From Lithobates sylvaticus (lineage: Eukaryota > Chordata > Amphibia > Anura > Ranidae): a DNA stretch of 64,000 bases. A program made the translations under genes and the position numbers. The notes under the pieces were generated by a model. It was not told the origin of the DNA. It searched no databases and saw only the letters and a program-made list of their open reading frames with translations. Shown in pieces: positions 23,168 to 35,365 of the stretch; positions within the stretch are counted from its first letter, which is position 1; each line of letters opens with the position of its first letter. Location of the stretch: positions 377,054,945 to 377,118,944 of the forward strand of contig CM053030.1 in the NCBI GenBank assembly GCA_028564925.1. Direction: 5' to 3'.

Positions 23168-23181
23168 GCTCATACACTATA

Positions 23182-23679
23182 CAAGCACTGATTGCTGAGG
23201 AGAAATATTTCTAATACTGAATTACAGCAGAGTACAGTGTGTATAATATAGAATTATGGGCATGTGTCTACAGTTCCGTAATGATTACATAAAGCATGTA
23301 AGGGCAATATGTTTATCTCCTGTTGTGACTGGAGTGTGCTACTGAGCAGCATGGCTGACTGCAGAATGAGGGGCATGATTTATGTTGAAGTAGGTTTGTT
23401 CAAATTTACATGTACAGGCCTAGTGTACCCTCCCACATTCATTTCAATTTGCAAAGCATGAAGGGAAAAGTAGTTTGATCATAGTGTAAAGAGAGGGGAG
23501 AGGATATGATGCAATCACTGTTCTAACAGCTCCTCCTTGGCAGAATACAACAATTGAATTAGACTTTTCTCTTCAATGGTAAGTATCTTCACAAATGTAA
23601 TAACGGTTTAATGTTTTGTGTGTGTGTGGGGGGGGGGGTGTACTAATAGGGGGTTTTTTGTTGATCCCAGAGTTCTTCT
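23182..23679. other. Gene-free spacer
   Basis: Continuation of the flank split by the 21568-23167 insertion, with a short (GT)n/poly-G patch at about 23620-23640. No gene signal. Confidence 0.4.
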
Positions 23680-23683
23680 TTAA

Positions 23684-24149
23684 AGTGATTGTAAAGTCTT
23701 GTTTTCTTTGGTTAAAAATAACAAACATATACGTACCTGCTCTGTGCAGTGGATTTGCTCAGACTAGCCCAAATCCTCCTCTCCTCGGCTCCCTCCTCGC
23801 TGTTCCTGGTCTCTTCCTCCTGTTGGGTGCCCCCACAGCAAGCAGCTTTCTATGGGAGCACCAGAGCCCCAGCTCTGTGTGTCCTTTCAGAAACTGAGCC
23901 CTGGCCCACCCCTGCCCCCTTTCTCTCCTCATTGGCTGATGGACTTTTATTGACAGCAGTGGGGGCCAATGCCACCACCTCCAATGAGGAGGGGAGTCCT
24001 GGGCAGACACTCCTGCAACATCACTGGATTTAAATGGGGCTCAGGTAAGTGTTAGGGGGGCTGAGGGGAGCTACTACACACAGAAGGCTTTTTATCTTAA
24101 CGTATAGAATGCATTAAGATAAAACAAACTTCTGCCTTTACAATCACTT
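23684..24149. mobile_element. TTAA-flanked AGTGATTGTAAAG element
   Basis: TTAA at 23680-23683 and 24150-24153 encloses termini AGTGATTGTAAAG and CTTTACAATCACT, which are exact complements over 13 bases. It is a second TTAA family, unrelated in sequence to the CCACTT-ended one. The interior contains CAGCAAGCAGCTTTCTATGG and a GC-rich centre. Further copies lie at 45589-46032 and 59085-59456. The roughly 90-codon frames inside are not credible genes. Confidence 0.8.
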
Positions 24150-24153
24150 TAAT

Positions 24154-25420
24154 TATCAGTTAATGTTTCACATTGTGTGTTGCCAGTAACTCTTTTCCCA
24201 GTGTCATATTGCTAGTTCCACTCTATAACCACCTAGTGGGCAAATGTAAATGTTGTTGCTGGTATTCCTGTTACTCTGTTACTTTCTTTCTATAATTGTC
24301 AGTTTAATACTGGCTATATCTGTAGCACTACTCCCATGAGGACCTCTGAAGGATAATTGTCCTCTGCAGCTACCTTGACCTTGTAAGAACCTTGACCCTT
24401 CTGACACTCTAGGTTCAGTCATGGATTTTACCCACAGTATTTAACAACCCTGCCACTAGTGATACCCAACACCAATAAAAGCAGTAATCATAAATGTTAA
24501 TCAACACTAATACTATTGTATTGTATTGAATTGTATTGAATATTTCAAAGCAGTACAGGTTAGTAGTAGAAGCAATTAATTTGCAGCAATACACAGTCAA
24601 TTTATGGCAATTACCATGCAGCAATACACATTTAATTGATGTAAGGCAATCTGATATGTTGAAACAGATAACAATGAACTATTGGGTAGAGCAGCATAGA
24701 CTGTAACAGGGTTCTCCAGAGATGCAGCTTAGACTGTGAACAGAAATCTCATAGTGCTATACTGTAGCGTTAAGATTTTATTTAATAGAAAGATTACACT
24801 TACAAAACATGAAGGAATATCAAGCAGTAAAAACAATCCAACGCGGCAGCGATGTCCCCTTGCGTTAGTGTGATGTCATCATGCACGGGCACGCTAAATA
24901 ACATCGTGGCCATGTTGGATTGTTTTTCACCTTAATTCTTACATACTGTACTTGTTCCAAGTTAATGACAACTCTAGACACTGCAGCCACAAAAATGTGA
25001 GAATCCATTTTCCTATCCCAGCAGTTTGCTATTAAGGATGTATATTTAGAACCTTACATATGCCCAGCCATGACTGGTAACATTTTAGTATGTTAGGTTT
25101 CAAGTGAAAACGAATGATTCATGTATAACAAATGGGGTTTTATTGATAACATTTGAACAGTGATGACTGAGTAAAAAAATGTGTCAACTGCATAATGCTA
25201 ATGGAAAAAGACTAATGAGGAGTGACATGAATTGCTTGGTGCAGCTGGATAAAGAAGTTTATGACGAGGGATAAATGAGGAAGAATGACTGTCAAAGGTT
25301 ACATGATACTTCAAGGATCAGAACTGTTAAAGCCAATTGCTAGAATATCATAACATTTTTAACATCTTAATGTAACTTCAGTTGTAATTTAAATTTTTTG
25401 TAAATCTACAAAAAAAAAAT
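24154..25420. other. Gene-free stretch
   Basis: Unique-looking AT-rich sequence. The TATTGTATTGAATTGTATTG area near 24510-24540 is a short simple repeat. No gene recognised. Confidence 0.45.
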
Positions 25421-25550
25421 GGTGATCACCTGCCATTAAAGTTGTTTGGCACTTCCTGTTATAGGGTGACAACACTCTGTACATTCTGGTACAGAGTGTT
25501 GTCACCCTATAACAGGAAGTGCCAAACAACTTTAATGGCAGGTGATCACC
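25421..25550. repeat. Perfect 61-bp inverted repeat
   Basis: Arms 25421-25481 and 25490-25550 are exact reverse complements around the 8-base loop CATTCTGG. The outer 10 bases GGTGATCACC are themselves palindromic. A transcript would fold into a single long hairpin. It could be a tiny MITE or the precursor of a small RNA. No second copy was seen in the window. Confidence 0.95.
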
Positions 25551-25774
25551 ATTCCAAGTACTCTCTTGTATCATGCTGCTAGTTTAGACAGTTGGTGCCC
25601 ATGACAGCACTCATTGTAAAGGCATGTTCTGGTATTGTGACCATGAGAAAGCCTACACTAAGCAACGATTGCTTCTGAAATATAGGCATATCTGAAATAT
25701 TGATACGTAATAAGGGTGAAAAAAGTGTAAACAGTACTTGTTAAAAAAAGATGACAATTGTTTGTGACACACAG

Positions 25775-25925
25775 GGGATAATCTACTAAAGGCAAATAGG
25801 CTGTTCACTTTGCAAAGGAAGTTTCACATTTAAAGGGAATTATCCCTACTAAGCTCTGGGGAGAATTCCTTTGCAAAGTGCTTTCCTTAAAAAATTAACA
25901 GTCTATTTGTCTTTAGTGAGTCAAC
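25775..25925. mobile_element. Fold-back MITE (CTACTAAAGGCAAATAG type)
   Basis: The left part ACTAAAGGCAAATAGGCTGT and the right part ACAGTCTATTTGTCTTTAGT are complementary with a few changes, as are the inner CACTTTGCAAAGGAA and TTCCTTTGCAAAGTG words. Same family as 8931-9140. Confidence 0.75.
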
Positions 25926-25994
25926 CTCAAATTGTTTTAGCAAACCAAATGTAATACGGTTGGGGTTTACATCTATCCTAACACTTTAATGTTC

Positions 25995-26125
25995 TAGGGC
26001 AGGGATCTGCAATTAGTGGACCTCCAGCTGTTGCAAAACTACAAGTCCCATCATGCCTCTGCCTCTGGGTGTCATGTTTGTGGCTGTCGGAGTCTTGCTA
26101 TGCCTCATGGGACTTGTAGTTCTGT
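25995..26125. mobile_element. hAT-like non-autonomous element
   Basis: ACTACAAGTCCCATCATGCC (from about 26039) and CATGGGACTTGTAGT (to about 26122) form an inverted pair, preceded by CCTCCAGCTGTTGCAAA. This terminal block is widespread in vertebrate hAT-type MITEs as I remember them. A related piece is at 39776-39915. Confidence 0.6.
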
Positions 26126-26129
26126 TATA

Positions 26130-26947
26130 TAGATAATCTTTTGTATAGTTAATGCTATTTATAAAATATTGTGGACACATTATTTTCTCCTATTTATACC
26201 TAGAACAAGAACCCCAAATATGTAAAAGTTTTGATACTTAAATCAGCACTGTATGATTGAACGATAAGTGCATACATTTTTAATTATTAGGCATTTTTAT
26301 ACTGTCTATAATTCAGCCATGGCTGGGACTGCATTAATAGCAGGGCCAATGTGAAAGGGTTCAGTAAAACAGAGGAGACCATGTTGAATTAGAAAAATAC
26401 TAATATTTCCAGACCCAGAATTGTGTGCACTTGCCAACTGGTAAAAAGACACCCAAAATAACTAATGCCCCAAATCCACTGCAGCCCATTCATTTAGAGT
26501 TAAGCTACAATAATGGCTATAATGATCCTTCTACCTTTGGCATGCATAATATGGATGTCTAGTCTGTAATAGATATTAACATATGTGTGTCCTTACTGCA
26601 CACATATGTGGTAGAAAAAGGCTCACTTATTTATTATTTTTATTATATAATATTTTTTTATAATTTTATTATATATTATTATTTTTAAACATTTTCAACT
26701 TTCTTTATATTTACTATTATCACCAGGTGGCCAATAAGCCTCCTAGTGACAGGTCCTCTTTATGAGGTCATCAGTGGTCTATTGATCCCTGATATCTCCC
26801 CTTCCTAGTATTACCAGCTTATTGGTGGAAGCAAGACCTCAGTCTGCTTGTAAATCAGGCCACTACCATTAGGAGTTTGACACCGGTGCTTATAGCTGAG
26901 TACTCCTGGGTTTAGTTTCAGTGGTGGATATAAAGCAATTGATTTGC
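26130..26947. other. Gene-free stretch
   Basis: AT-rich unique-looking sequence with no coding signal. Confidence 0.4.
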
Positions 26948-26951
26948 TTAA

Positions 26952-27214
26952 CCACTTGCCTACTGGGCACTTAAACCCCATTACTGCCCAGGCCAATTTT
27001 TTACTTTCAGGGTTGTGGCACTTTGAATGACAATTGTGCGGTCATGCTACACTGTACCCAAATAAATTTTTTATCATTTTTTTACACCAATAGAGCTTTC
27101 TTTTGGTGGTATTTAATCACTACTGGGGTTTTTATTTTTTGCTAAACAAACAAAAAAAGACCGGAAATTTTGAAAACAAAAATAAATAAATCAGTTTGTT
27201 ATACAATTTTGCAC
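26952..27214. mobile_element. Left-end fragment of a CCACTT-ended TTAA element
   Basis: TTAA at 26948-26951 is followed by CCACTTGCCTACTGGGCACT and the family signature AATAGAGCTTTCTTTTGGTG. It stops abruptly where a palindrome-family copy begins at about 27215. No right end was found. Confidence 0.7.
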
Positions 27215-28075
27215 CTTGTGCCCATGTTGATGGCGACAAGGGCCTCTTCCCAACAACCCTGGGTGGTGGTTGTGGGGGTCTGCAGGCAGGGGGCTTATCG
27301 GAATCTTGAAGCCCCTTTAACAAGGGGGCCCCCAGATTCCAGCCCTCCCCCATGTAAATGAGTATGGGGTACATTGTACCCCTACTCATTGCCCAAAAAT
27401 GTTTCAAAAATAAATACGGTTTTTGATAATTCCTTTATTAAAAAAATTAAATTAAAACAATGTCCCAACAATGTAACCAACCTAGCATTCCCCGGTATGT
27501 GATGTCACAAGAGGGCAGGGTCACTCACTGAAGATCCCACTGATGTCATCTGGTGACTCCGCCACTTAGCTATTTAAGAAAAATAAGATGGAGGAGCAGG
27601 CAGTCCACAGGGAGTGTTCGATGAGGCCAAAGGTTTTTTCTTTATTTCAAGTTTAGAAGTACAGTGGGTGGCGTGAGATTAATCTACCTCGGGACATTTT
27701 TTTTTATATAAAGAAATTGTCAAAAAATCGTTTATGGTGTTTATTCACTTTTTATACATTTTTGGTGAATGGGTAGGGGTACTATGTACCCTATACTCAT
27801 TCACATAGGGGGGCTGGGATCTGGGGACCCCCTTGGTAAAGGGAGCTTCCAGAGGGCTTGTTGCCTGGTATGGTTCAGGATGGGGGGTGCTCGCACGCTC
27901 CCCGCCCTTTCCTGGTCTGCCGGGATGCATGCTCAGATAAGAGTCTGGTATGGATTTTGGGCTGATCCAACCCTTTTTTTATTTTGGTGTGAGGTTCCCC
28001 TTACAATCAATACCAGATCCAAAGGGCCTGGCATGGATTGGGAGGGGACCCAATGCTGTTTTTGTTCAGAATTTT
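27215..28075. mobile_element. Old, partial copy of the palindromic family
   Basis: Left half (27215-27470) aligns with the inner part of the 11441-14030 left arm (GACAAGGGCCTCTTCCC, GAGTATGGGGTACATTGTAC). The right half (27760-27990) carries the inverted counterparts (GGTGAATGGGTAGGGGTAC, AGAGTCTGGTATGGATTTTG). The centre differs but keeps a CTATTTAAG box and TTTATT (complement of AATAAA) at about 27430. The outer ends are missing. Confidence 0.7.
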
Positions 28076-28631
28076 CTATTGTCGGTATTGTTTTCAGCTG
28101 TCAGTAGGGAAGCATGCTGACAGCTGATGAGTCATCAGTTGTTAAGGACAGGTGGCAGGCTTCCTGGCCCGCTGCTTAACAACCAGCTATTCTTCACACA
28201 GAATTCAAATTGGTCCATCATTTTTTAACCGATCTGAATTCTAATCGTTCTAAAAATTTTGAATTCTTTAGAAAACTAATAAACAAAATGAATTTTAAAG
28301 AATTTCAATGGATCTCTTTACTATTTATTACTATTTCATTCAGAGATATGGATACATCGGAAACTCCAAATAACCAAAAATTTGTCCAAATTTGTATTCG
28401 GACCAAAATGAATTGCACGTGTCTACCAAGCAATAGCATAATCTCTTGGGTGGAGCATGAGTTATGGGAAGGAAAGGAGGCTAGTTTATAGATGACAATC
28501 ATGGAGACCAGATAGTTTGGAATTGCCTTGTGCACCTTCTATGCTGATAATATTGTTTTTCTCTGTCATGTCTCTGCACCTTTACCACTTGGTGCCCGCG
28601 CTATAGCCTAAAGACAGCTACAGTGCAGGCT
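28076..28631. other. Gene-free spacer
   Basis: Sequence with many GAATTC/AAATTT words at 28195-28430. No gene or known repeat recognised. Confidence 0.35.
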
Positions 28632-28633
28632 TA

Positions 28634-29060
28634 AGCCCCATACACACGCGCGGATTATCCGAGGACCAGGTCCGTCAGACCATGTCCGTCATACTTTGTC
28701 TGATGTTGGTTTTGCGTACACACGGTCGGACAAAGTTGTCGGAAAATCCGATCATTCTGAACGTGGTGACGTTTGTTGCCTACGACGGGACTACGTAGAG
28801 GCTAGTAGCCAATAGCTTTGGTCTTGTAATGTGATCTGAGCATGCGTAGCACTTTGTCCGGTCGGAATTCGCTACACACGATCGGATTTGGTGTGATCGG
28901 ACTTTGTTGTCAAAAAATCTATCCAGCAGGAGATAGGACTTTGTCCGTCAGACAATCTGATGGAAACTGCCCGATGGTGCCTACACACGGTCTGATTTTC
29001 CGACAACATTGTAGGATAGGACAGAATCCATTGGAAAATCCTACCGTGTGTATGGGGCTT
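28634..29060. mobile_element. AGCCCCATACACACG hairpin element
   Basis: Ends AGCCCCATACACACGCGCGG and CCGTGTGTATGGGGCT are complementary. TA lies at 28632-28633 and 29061-29062. The interior is full of CCGATCA/TGATCGG-type pairs. Confidence 0.85.
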
Positions 29061-29062
29061 TA

Positions 29063-29538
29063 GAATGCTGGGAGGGCGTCCATGTACGTCCTCCTGTTCT
29101 CGCGCTCCCAGCGCACTCTGTGATTGCCTAGCCCTTGGAATCACTGATTCAGGCAAAGGGCCAATCACTGCGGGCCCTCAACCACATGATAAGCTGTCAG
29201 CCAATGACAGCGGATTGCAGAAGTAAACAGAAGCAGGTTATCAGCTTTTTTTTTCTTCTTGCTGTCAGAGTAAAAAAAAAGAAGAAAGCCATTAATCGGT
29301 TTCTGTTACAGAGGGACATCGGTCCCCTTAGTGAAAAATTTTTGTTTGTTTAGCAAAAAAAAAAACAGTGGTGAGTAAATACCACCAAAAGAAATCTTTT
29401 TGTGTGAAAAAAATTAGATAAATTTCATATTGGTACAGTGTTGCATGACAATGCAATTGTCGTTCAAAGTGTTACAGCGCTGAAAGCTGAAAATTGGCCT
29501 GTGCAGGAAGGAGCTATAAGTGCCCAGGAAGCAAATGG
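29063..29538. mobile_element. Right-end portion of a CCACTT-family TTAA element
   Basis: Contains AATACCACCAAAAGAAATCT and CAATTGTCGTTCAAAGTG, complements of the family's left-terminal region, and ends GCAAATGG with TTAA at 29539-29542. The left end is absent, cut at the neighbouring hairpin element. Confidence 0.65.
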
Positions 29539-29542
29539 TTAA

Positions 29543-30532
<990 letters not shown>

Positions 30533-31275
30533 AAAATATATGTATAATTGAGGAAAGCTGAAGAAGATGATAATCCTTTTAATAGACAGCTTTTTAAAGG
30601 ATGTCTCTTTTATGGAGCCACAATCACAATGGGGATAGTCATAGTCAACTATACTCAAACATTCATTAATTCCACTTTCAATACCTGCCAAAAAAAGGGG
30701 TACCACACTACAAGCACTGCCAACAAATCCTTGACATCTGGAGAAAAAAAATCAAACGGGTTTTCAAAGACTGGCCATTATTGAGAATAGGGATGCTAAT
30801 AATACTCAGATCAATGTCAATTATCAGACCTACCAGGGCTGATTTACTAAAGACTAGGGATGAGCCAAACATCCCCTGGTTCGGTTCACAACAGAACATG
30901 CGAACAGACAAAAAATGTGTGCGAACGTGTGAACACTGTTAAAGTCTATGGGACATGAACGTGAAAAATCAAAAGTGCTAATTTTAACCATTTCAGCCTC
31001 GGAAGATGGGGACAAAAGTCAAAAATCAAAAGTGCTAATTTTAACCGTTTCAGCCTTAAACATGGGGACAAGGTGCTTTGGGGGGGACCCCAAAGCACCC
31101 TCCCCATGTTGAGGGCATGTGGCCTGGTACGGTTCAGGAGGAGGTGGCCGCTCTCACCCCCCCCATTTTCCTGCGGCCTGCCAGGTTGGTCGGATAAGGG
31201 TCTGGTATGGATTTTGGGGGGACTCCCACGACATTTTTTTTATTTTGCTGTAGGGCCCCCCCCCCAAAAAAACTC

Positions 31276-32230
31276 ACAGTTACTCTTCTTGGGCGCAAGA
31301 ACTGGCCCTGCTGTTAAATATTATTTAAAAAATTGTAATTACATGCCCCTGTTAAACAGGGGCAGAAAAATTGTGCCTTGGGTGGTGGTGGTACCACAAC
31401 ACTGTAACCCCTTATGCCCCATACACACGGTCAGATTTTCCGACGGAAAATGTCCTATCGGACAATGTTGTCGGAAATTCCGACCGTGTGTAAATCCGGA
31501 AAGCCCATCGGACATGGAGCCCATCAGACTTTTTCCGTCGGATTTTCCGACGGACAAAGTTTTATCTCCTGCTCTCAAATTTTCCGACAACAAAGTCCTA
31601 TCAGACTTTTTCCGATCGTGTGTAGCGAATTCCGACGGACAAAGTGGCACGCATGCTCAGATCACATTACAAGACCAAAGCTATTGGCTACTAGCCTCTA
31701 CGTAGTCCCGTCGTACGCAACGAACGTCACCACGTTCAGGATGATCGGATTTTCCAACAACTTTGTCCGACCGTGTGTGTGCAACACCAGCGTCGGACAA
31801 AATCCGTCGTAAAAAATCCGACGGATTTTGTGGTCGGAATTTCCGACCGTGTGTACGGGGCATTACAGTTACTCTTGTTGGGCGCAGGAACAGGCCCTGC
31901 TGCTAAATATTATTTTAAACATTGTAAAATGTATGCCCCTGTTAAAAATTGGGCCTTAGGTGTTGGTGGTGCCAGAACACTGTAACACTTCACAGTTACT
32001 CTTGTTGGGTGCTGTTAAATATAATTTCAAAAATGATTGCATGCCCCTGTTAAACAGGGGCAGAAACATTGGGCCTTAGGTGTTGGTGGTGCCAGAACAC
32101 TGTAACGCTTCACAGTTACTCTTGTTGGGCGCAGGAATGGGCCCTACTGTTAAATATTATTTAAAACATTGCAATTACATGCCCCTGTTGAACAGGGGCA
32201 TAACAATTGGGCCTTGGGCGGTGGTGGTGC
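31276..32230. repeat. ~120-135-bp tandem repeat, four units
   Basis: Units begin CAGTTACTCTTGTTGGG at 31276, 31866, 31993 and 32113. Each contains ATGCCCCTGTTAAA and, in most, a GGTGGTGGTGCC stretch. A hairpin element splits the first unit from the second at 31412-31863. Confidence 0.9.
31412..31863. mobile_element. ATGCCCCATACACACGG hairpin element
   Basis: Ends ATGCCCCATACACACGGTCA and CCGTGTGTACGGGGCAT are complementary. TA duplicates at 31410-31411 and 31864-31865 within a tandem unit whose uninterrupted sisters show the approximate empty site. The 210-codon frame that crosses it is not a gene. Confidence 0.9.
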
Positions 32231-32719
32231 CCTAAACCAAAAATATCGTTGGAAGCTAGCATCATCATGATTGAGGAGGAATAGGTTAGGCAGCATAGGC
32301 AGTCTTCAAGGGATCCCATAGCAAATTCAATCAGTTACATTAGCATCAGGTGCTAGATAGCTGCTGATCTTATATAGTGTGGGAGCATTGACTTAGTCCC
32401 CCTGAGCCATGATTGGCTAAAGGCACCCTGCCTTTGGCCAATTATGGTTCTCGAAGCACAGCCCGCTGTGATTGGGCAAAGTATGCAGGTCAGGTGCATG
32501 CTTTGGCCAATCATCAGACGCTAATGCACTGCGAACTCGCAGTGCATTATGTGGCGTTCCGCGGCACTCAAATTTCCTGCGAACGCCCCATCCGGCACTA
32601 CATTACAGCCGCAAGCAGTTTTAAATTACATTTTTTCCTTTAGAAATTAAATTGTGCTGCCCTGATTCATTACACTATGTATGGCCACTATGTAAGCAGT
32701 CTCACATAGTGAGCCACAC

Positions 32720-32950
32720 TGAGTGTTTCTATAGACTAACACAGCCCAGCTTGTGAGCGAGTCCACAGGTGCAGCCCTATAGGAAGTGGCTTCCTATGGT
32801 TGTGCACTAAGAGGAGGAGGAGCCTGGAGCATCGGCAGGGGACCCTAGAAGAGGAGGTTCGGTGCCACTCTGCGATACCATTGCCCAGAGCAGGTAAGTA
32901 TAACATCTTTATTTATTTTTTATTTTTTTTAATAAGCCTTTAGAAGTGCT
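32720..32950. mobile_element. Diverged AGTGATTGTAAAG-type TTAA element (right part)
   Basis: CCAGAGCAGGTAAGTATAAC and a TTAA at 32951-32954 match the inner end of the 59085-59456 copy, and GCAGGGGACCCTAGAAGAGG matches its centre. Old and partial. Confidence 0.5.
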
Positions 32951-32954
32951 TTAA

Positions 32955-33849
32955 ATACTCTTTCACTTCACCAAAACAAGGGCATCCTGAGCTCCTTTTT
33001 AGGATGATTGTATGTGTAATTATAAACATAGTTTCAAGTCTACTTTAAACATTATTCTTCAGACTATCTCTTGGGATATAATGTGGTACTTCCTAAAATA
33101 GATTAGCAATTACATAGTTGCTTGCAAAAAAAATCAAAGGTGAAGAGTTTATTATACCAAAAGACCTTTTATCAGCAGCTCAAATATTCTTTGGCAGCAA
33201 ACTATCAGAACTGAAGGATTCAGATCAAAAGACATTAGCCAATAATTTATGACAGCCTTTGTAGGCTTCACTGAGGCACATTGCAGCTCGCATCAACAAT
33301 TGCTAGTACAGACACAGAAATGGAAAAGTCCTCAGTATTAAAGTTAAGTGGCTTTTCCATATTTCTAGGGGTATTAAATTAAAGTTTGTATTCTTGGTTT
33401 GCAAACAGGCCTATAATAATTAACTGCTAAAAAGAATTTATTGCTGTGGCAGTGAAACCCTGGCACAATAACTAACCTCTTATTGTCTAGTTCATTGTTG
33501 TGGCAGGTTGACCTTTGCTGGTCTAGAGCTTGCAGAACCTATTATCAGACCAGTTATTTATTATCACAGCTGAGATGAAAACAATTTCTGGTTAGGGCTG
33601 AAATATACAGAAAGCTTTTTAGCATCTTCTTGTTTTTGTTATTACCTTGCTATTTGTTTTTTAGTAAGATCATACAGTATATATTGAAGACTTGTTCATT
33701 GTGTATTACATAGTATGATAAATATACATATTTACATGGAATTCTACTCATTGTATTTGTGGTGGCACTTGCCCAAAGATACCAGGTTTTCTGAGATCTG
33801 AAATTGTAATAAATGAACTTGGAGGCCCCAGAGAGGATTCTGTCGCCAT
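32955..33849. other. Gene-free stretch
   Basis: Unique-looking sequence. No coding exon, RNA gene or repeat recognised. Confidence 0.45.
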
Positions 33850-34318
33850 ATCCTGGATAGAATCCCCTGTGGTGTGTGTTCCCTCCAAGTATCAGGACCC
33901 CTGTCCAGTACTCTAATTAGAGTGTCAGTTTTGATCTACCTTCTGGTAAGCGGCCTACATATTGGTGGTGGCACTTCCTGTTTGGTGTGGAGCACAGCGG
34001 TGTGACATGAAAGTATCATCCATGCATGATTTATCCCACTTTTTGAATGAAGATCTACTAATTAAGTGACTTTATTCTGCGGACTCTTTTCAATGACCAC
34101 TTTTTTGTTTTAGGATTCACTTTCCTTCAGAGTTTATATTCAAATTCATTCTCACTTTTTTTTGTTAACACAGATTGAACATCCATTGTCAATATTGGAT
34201 TTGAGTATTACATCTCTCTAATCATATCTGTTGTCTACGAAATTGGGCATCTATTTTTATATACTATAGGATGTTATTATGAGTTGTTCACAACTTGGCG
34301 CAGTTTTTTCCTTTCTTT
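33850..34318 (+). mobile_element. 3' part of an inverted-dimer-family retroelement
   Basis: Contains CTTCTGGTAAGCGGC followed by TTGGTGGTGGCACTT, matching the 22633-22680 section of the 21568-23167 insertion, and ends GGCGCAGTTTTTTCC plus a T-rich tail closing in C, the tail type of this family. The 5' limit is uncertain and no target duplication was found. Confidence 0.5.
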
Positions 34319-35365
34319 CATACAAATGAGAAAAATGATGCAAAAAATTATGTTATAACAAAAAAGTTCAGTGAAGTCCATATACAAAAAATCCAATGGT
34401 GAATTGGTGACTTGTATAGAATGATAACGTGAAATCCAATAATCTCAATTAATGAGCTAATTTGGACAATTCCCAGAGCCCCGGCGTATGCAGCAGCAGC
34501 TCTGGGAATTGTCCAAATTAGCTCTTTAATTGAGACTAGGTCCCAGTCAGGAGTCGTGCTGGTCTCTCACTCTCACTTCCCCTATTCCAGGGCTGCACTC
34601 TCCTTCTTCTTCCTGGAAGTCTCCAGGAGAGAGCACCATGCCCCCCTCCACAAAGCCACCTCTCTGCTAACTATGTACAAGTAAGGACAGGGAGTGGAGG
34701 CACAGAGAAGCCTATTGTTCTCCTTGTGATTATGACCACCATGCAGTGTCATAGCTGCTGCCGGGGTCGTATGGTTTGATTGGTGGTATTCGATTCTGGG
34801 ACCTCTCGGGATTCTTTGTGGTTAAGCTGACGAAAGGAGTCATCCAGTCTGATACACCCTATGAGCATATCCAGGTTGATTCATCCTAATAACACAGCCC
34901 AATATTGGTCACTATTCAGTTGATGTGTGGAGTTGAGGTGTGGATTCCCGCTGCTGATTTGTCATCAGGATATTATAATCCTACAGGCTCTTTATAGCTT
35001 GCCTTCTGGTAAGCACAATATCCGTGTGGTGGTGGATCACAGTGTTGGTGTTATTATTTCACACAAGTCACTCTTATTGGATTTCACGTTATCATTCTAT
35101 ACAAGTCACCTATTCACCATTGGATTTTTTGTATATGGACTTCACTGAACTTTTTTGTTATAACATCATTTTTTTGCATATTTTTTCTCATTTGTATGCT
35201 TTATCAATAGTCTATTACACAGCGCAGTTTTTTTCTATTATTTCTATTTGGGTTGTGTATATCTCACATTTTTTAGCTGCTGCTAGGTTTTTATTATATT
35301 TGTTATCACTATTACTGTTTTTGTTTGTTTAGATATTTGAGCGCGGTGTTTGCTTTGTATTTTTC
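34319..35365 (+). mobile_element. Inverted-dimer-family retroelement with internally deleted inverted copy
   Basis: The head (34319-34479) is an inverted copy of two separated parts of what follows: 34443-34479 pairs with 34499-34535 (37 bp, one mismatch), and 34319-34440 pairs with about 35074-35193. The intervening 540 bases are missing from the inverted piece. The body contains GCCTTCTGGTAAGC and GTGGTGGTGGATCAC, as in the relatives. The 3' section with CAGCGCAGTTTTTTTC, ATATCTCACATT and a final GAGCGCGGTGTTTGC tail aligns with the last 190 bases of the 51017-52497 insertion. Confidence 0.6.

Larger units (their letters stand above)
30857..32610. mobile_element. Second copy of the GGGATGAGC element, incomplete
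   Basis: Preceded by TA (30855-30856), it starts GGGATGAGCCAAACATCCCC, the same terminus as the element at 32-3849. The inner part joins a palindrome-family piece (about 31060-31250), then a tandem block of about 120-140-bp units, then a section with CAGTGCATTATGTGGCGTTC. The right terminus is missing. A short fold-back MITE fragment (GGGCTGATTTACTAAAG) abuts the left side. Confidence 0.6.

Noticed and set aside
31073-31812. 210- and 132-codon frames
   Set aside because: They run across the junction of a palindrome fragment, a tandem unit and a hairpin element.
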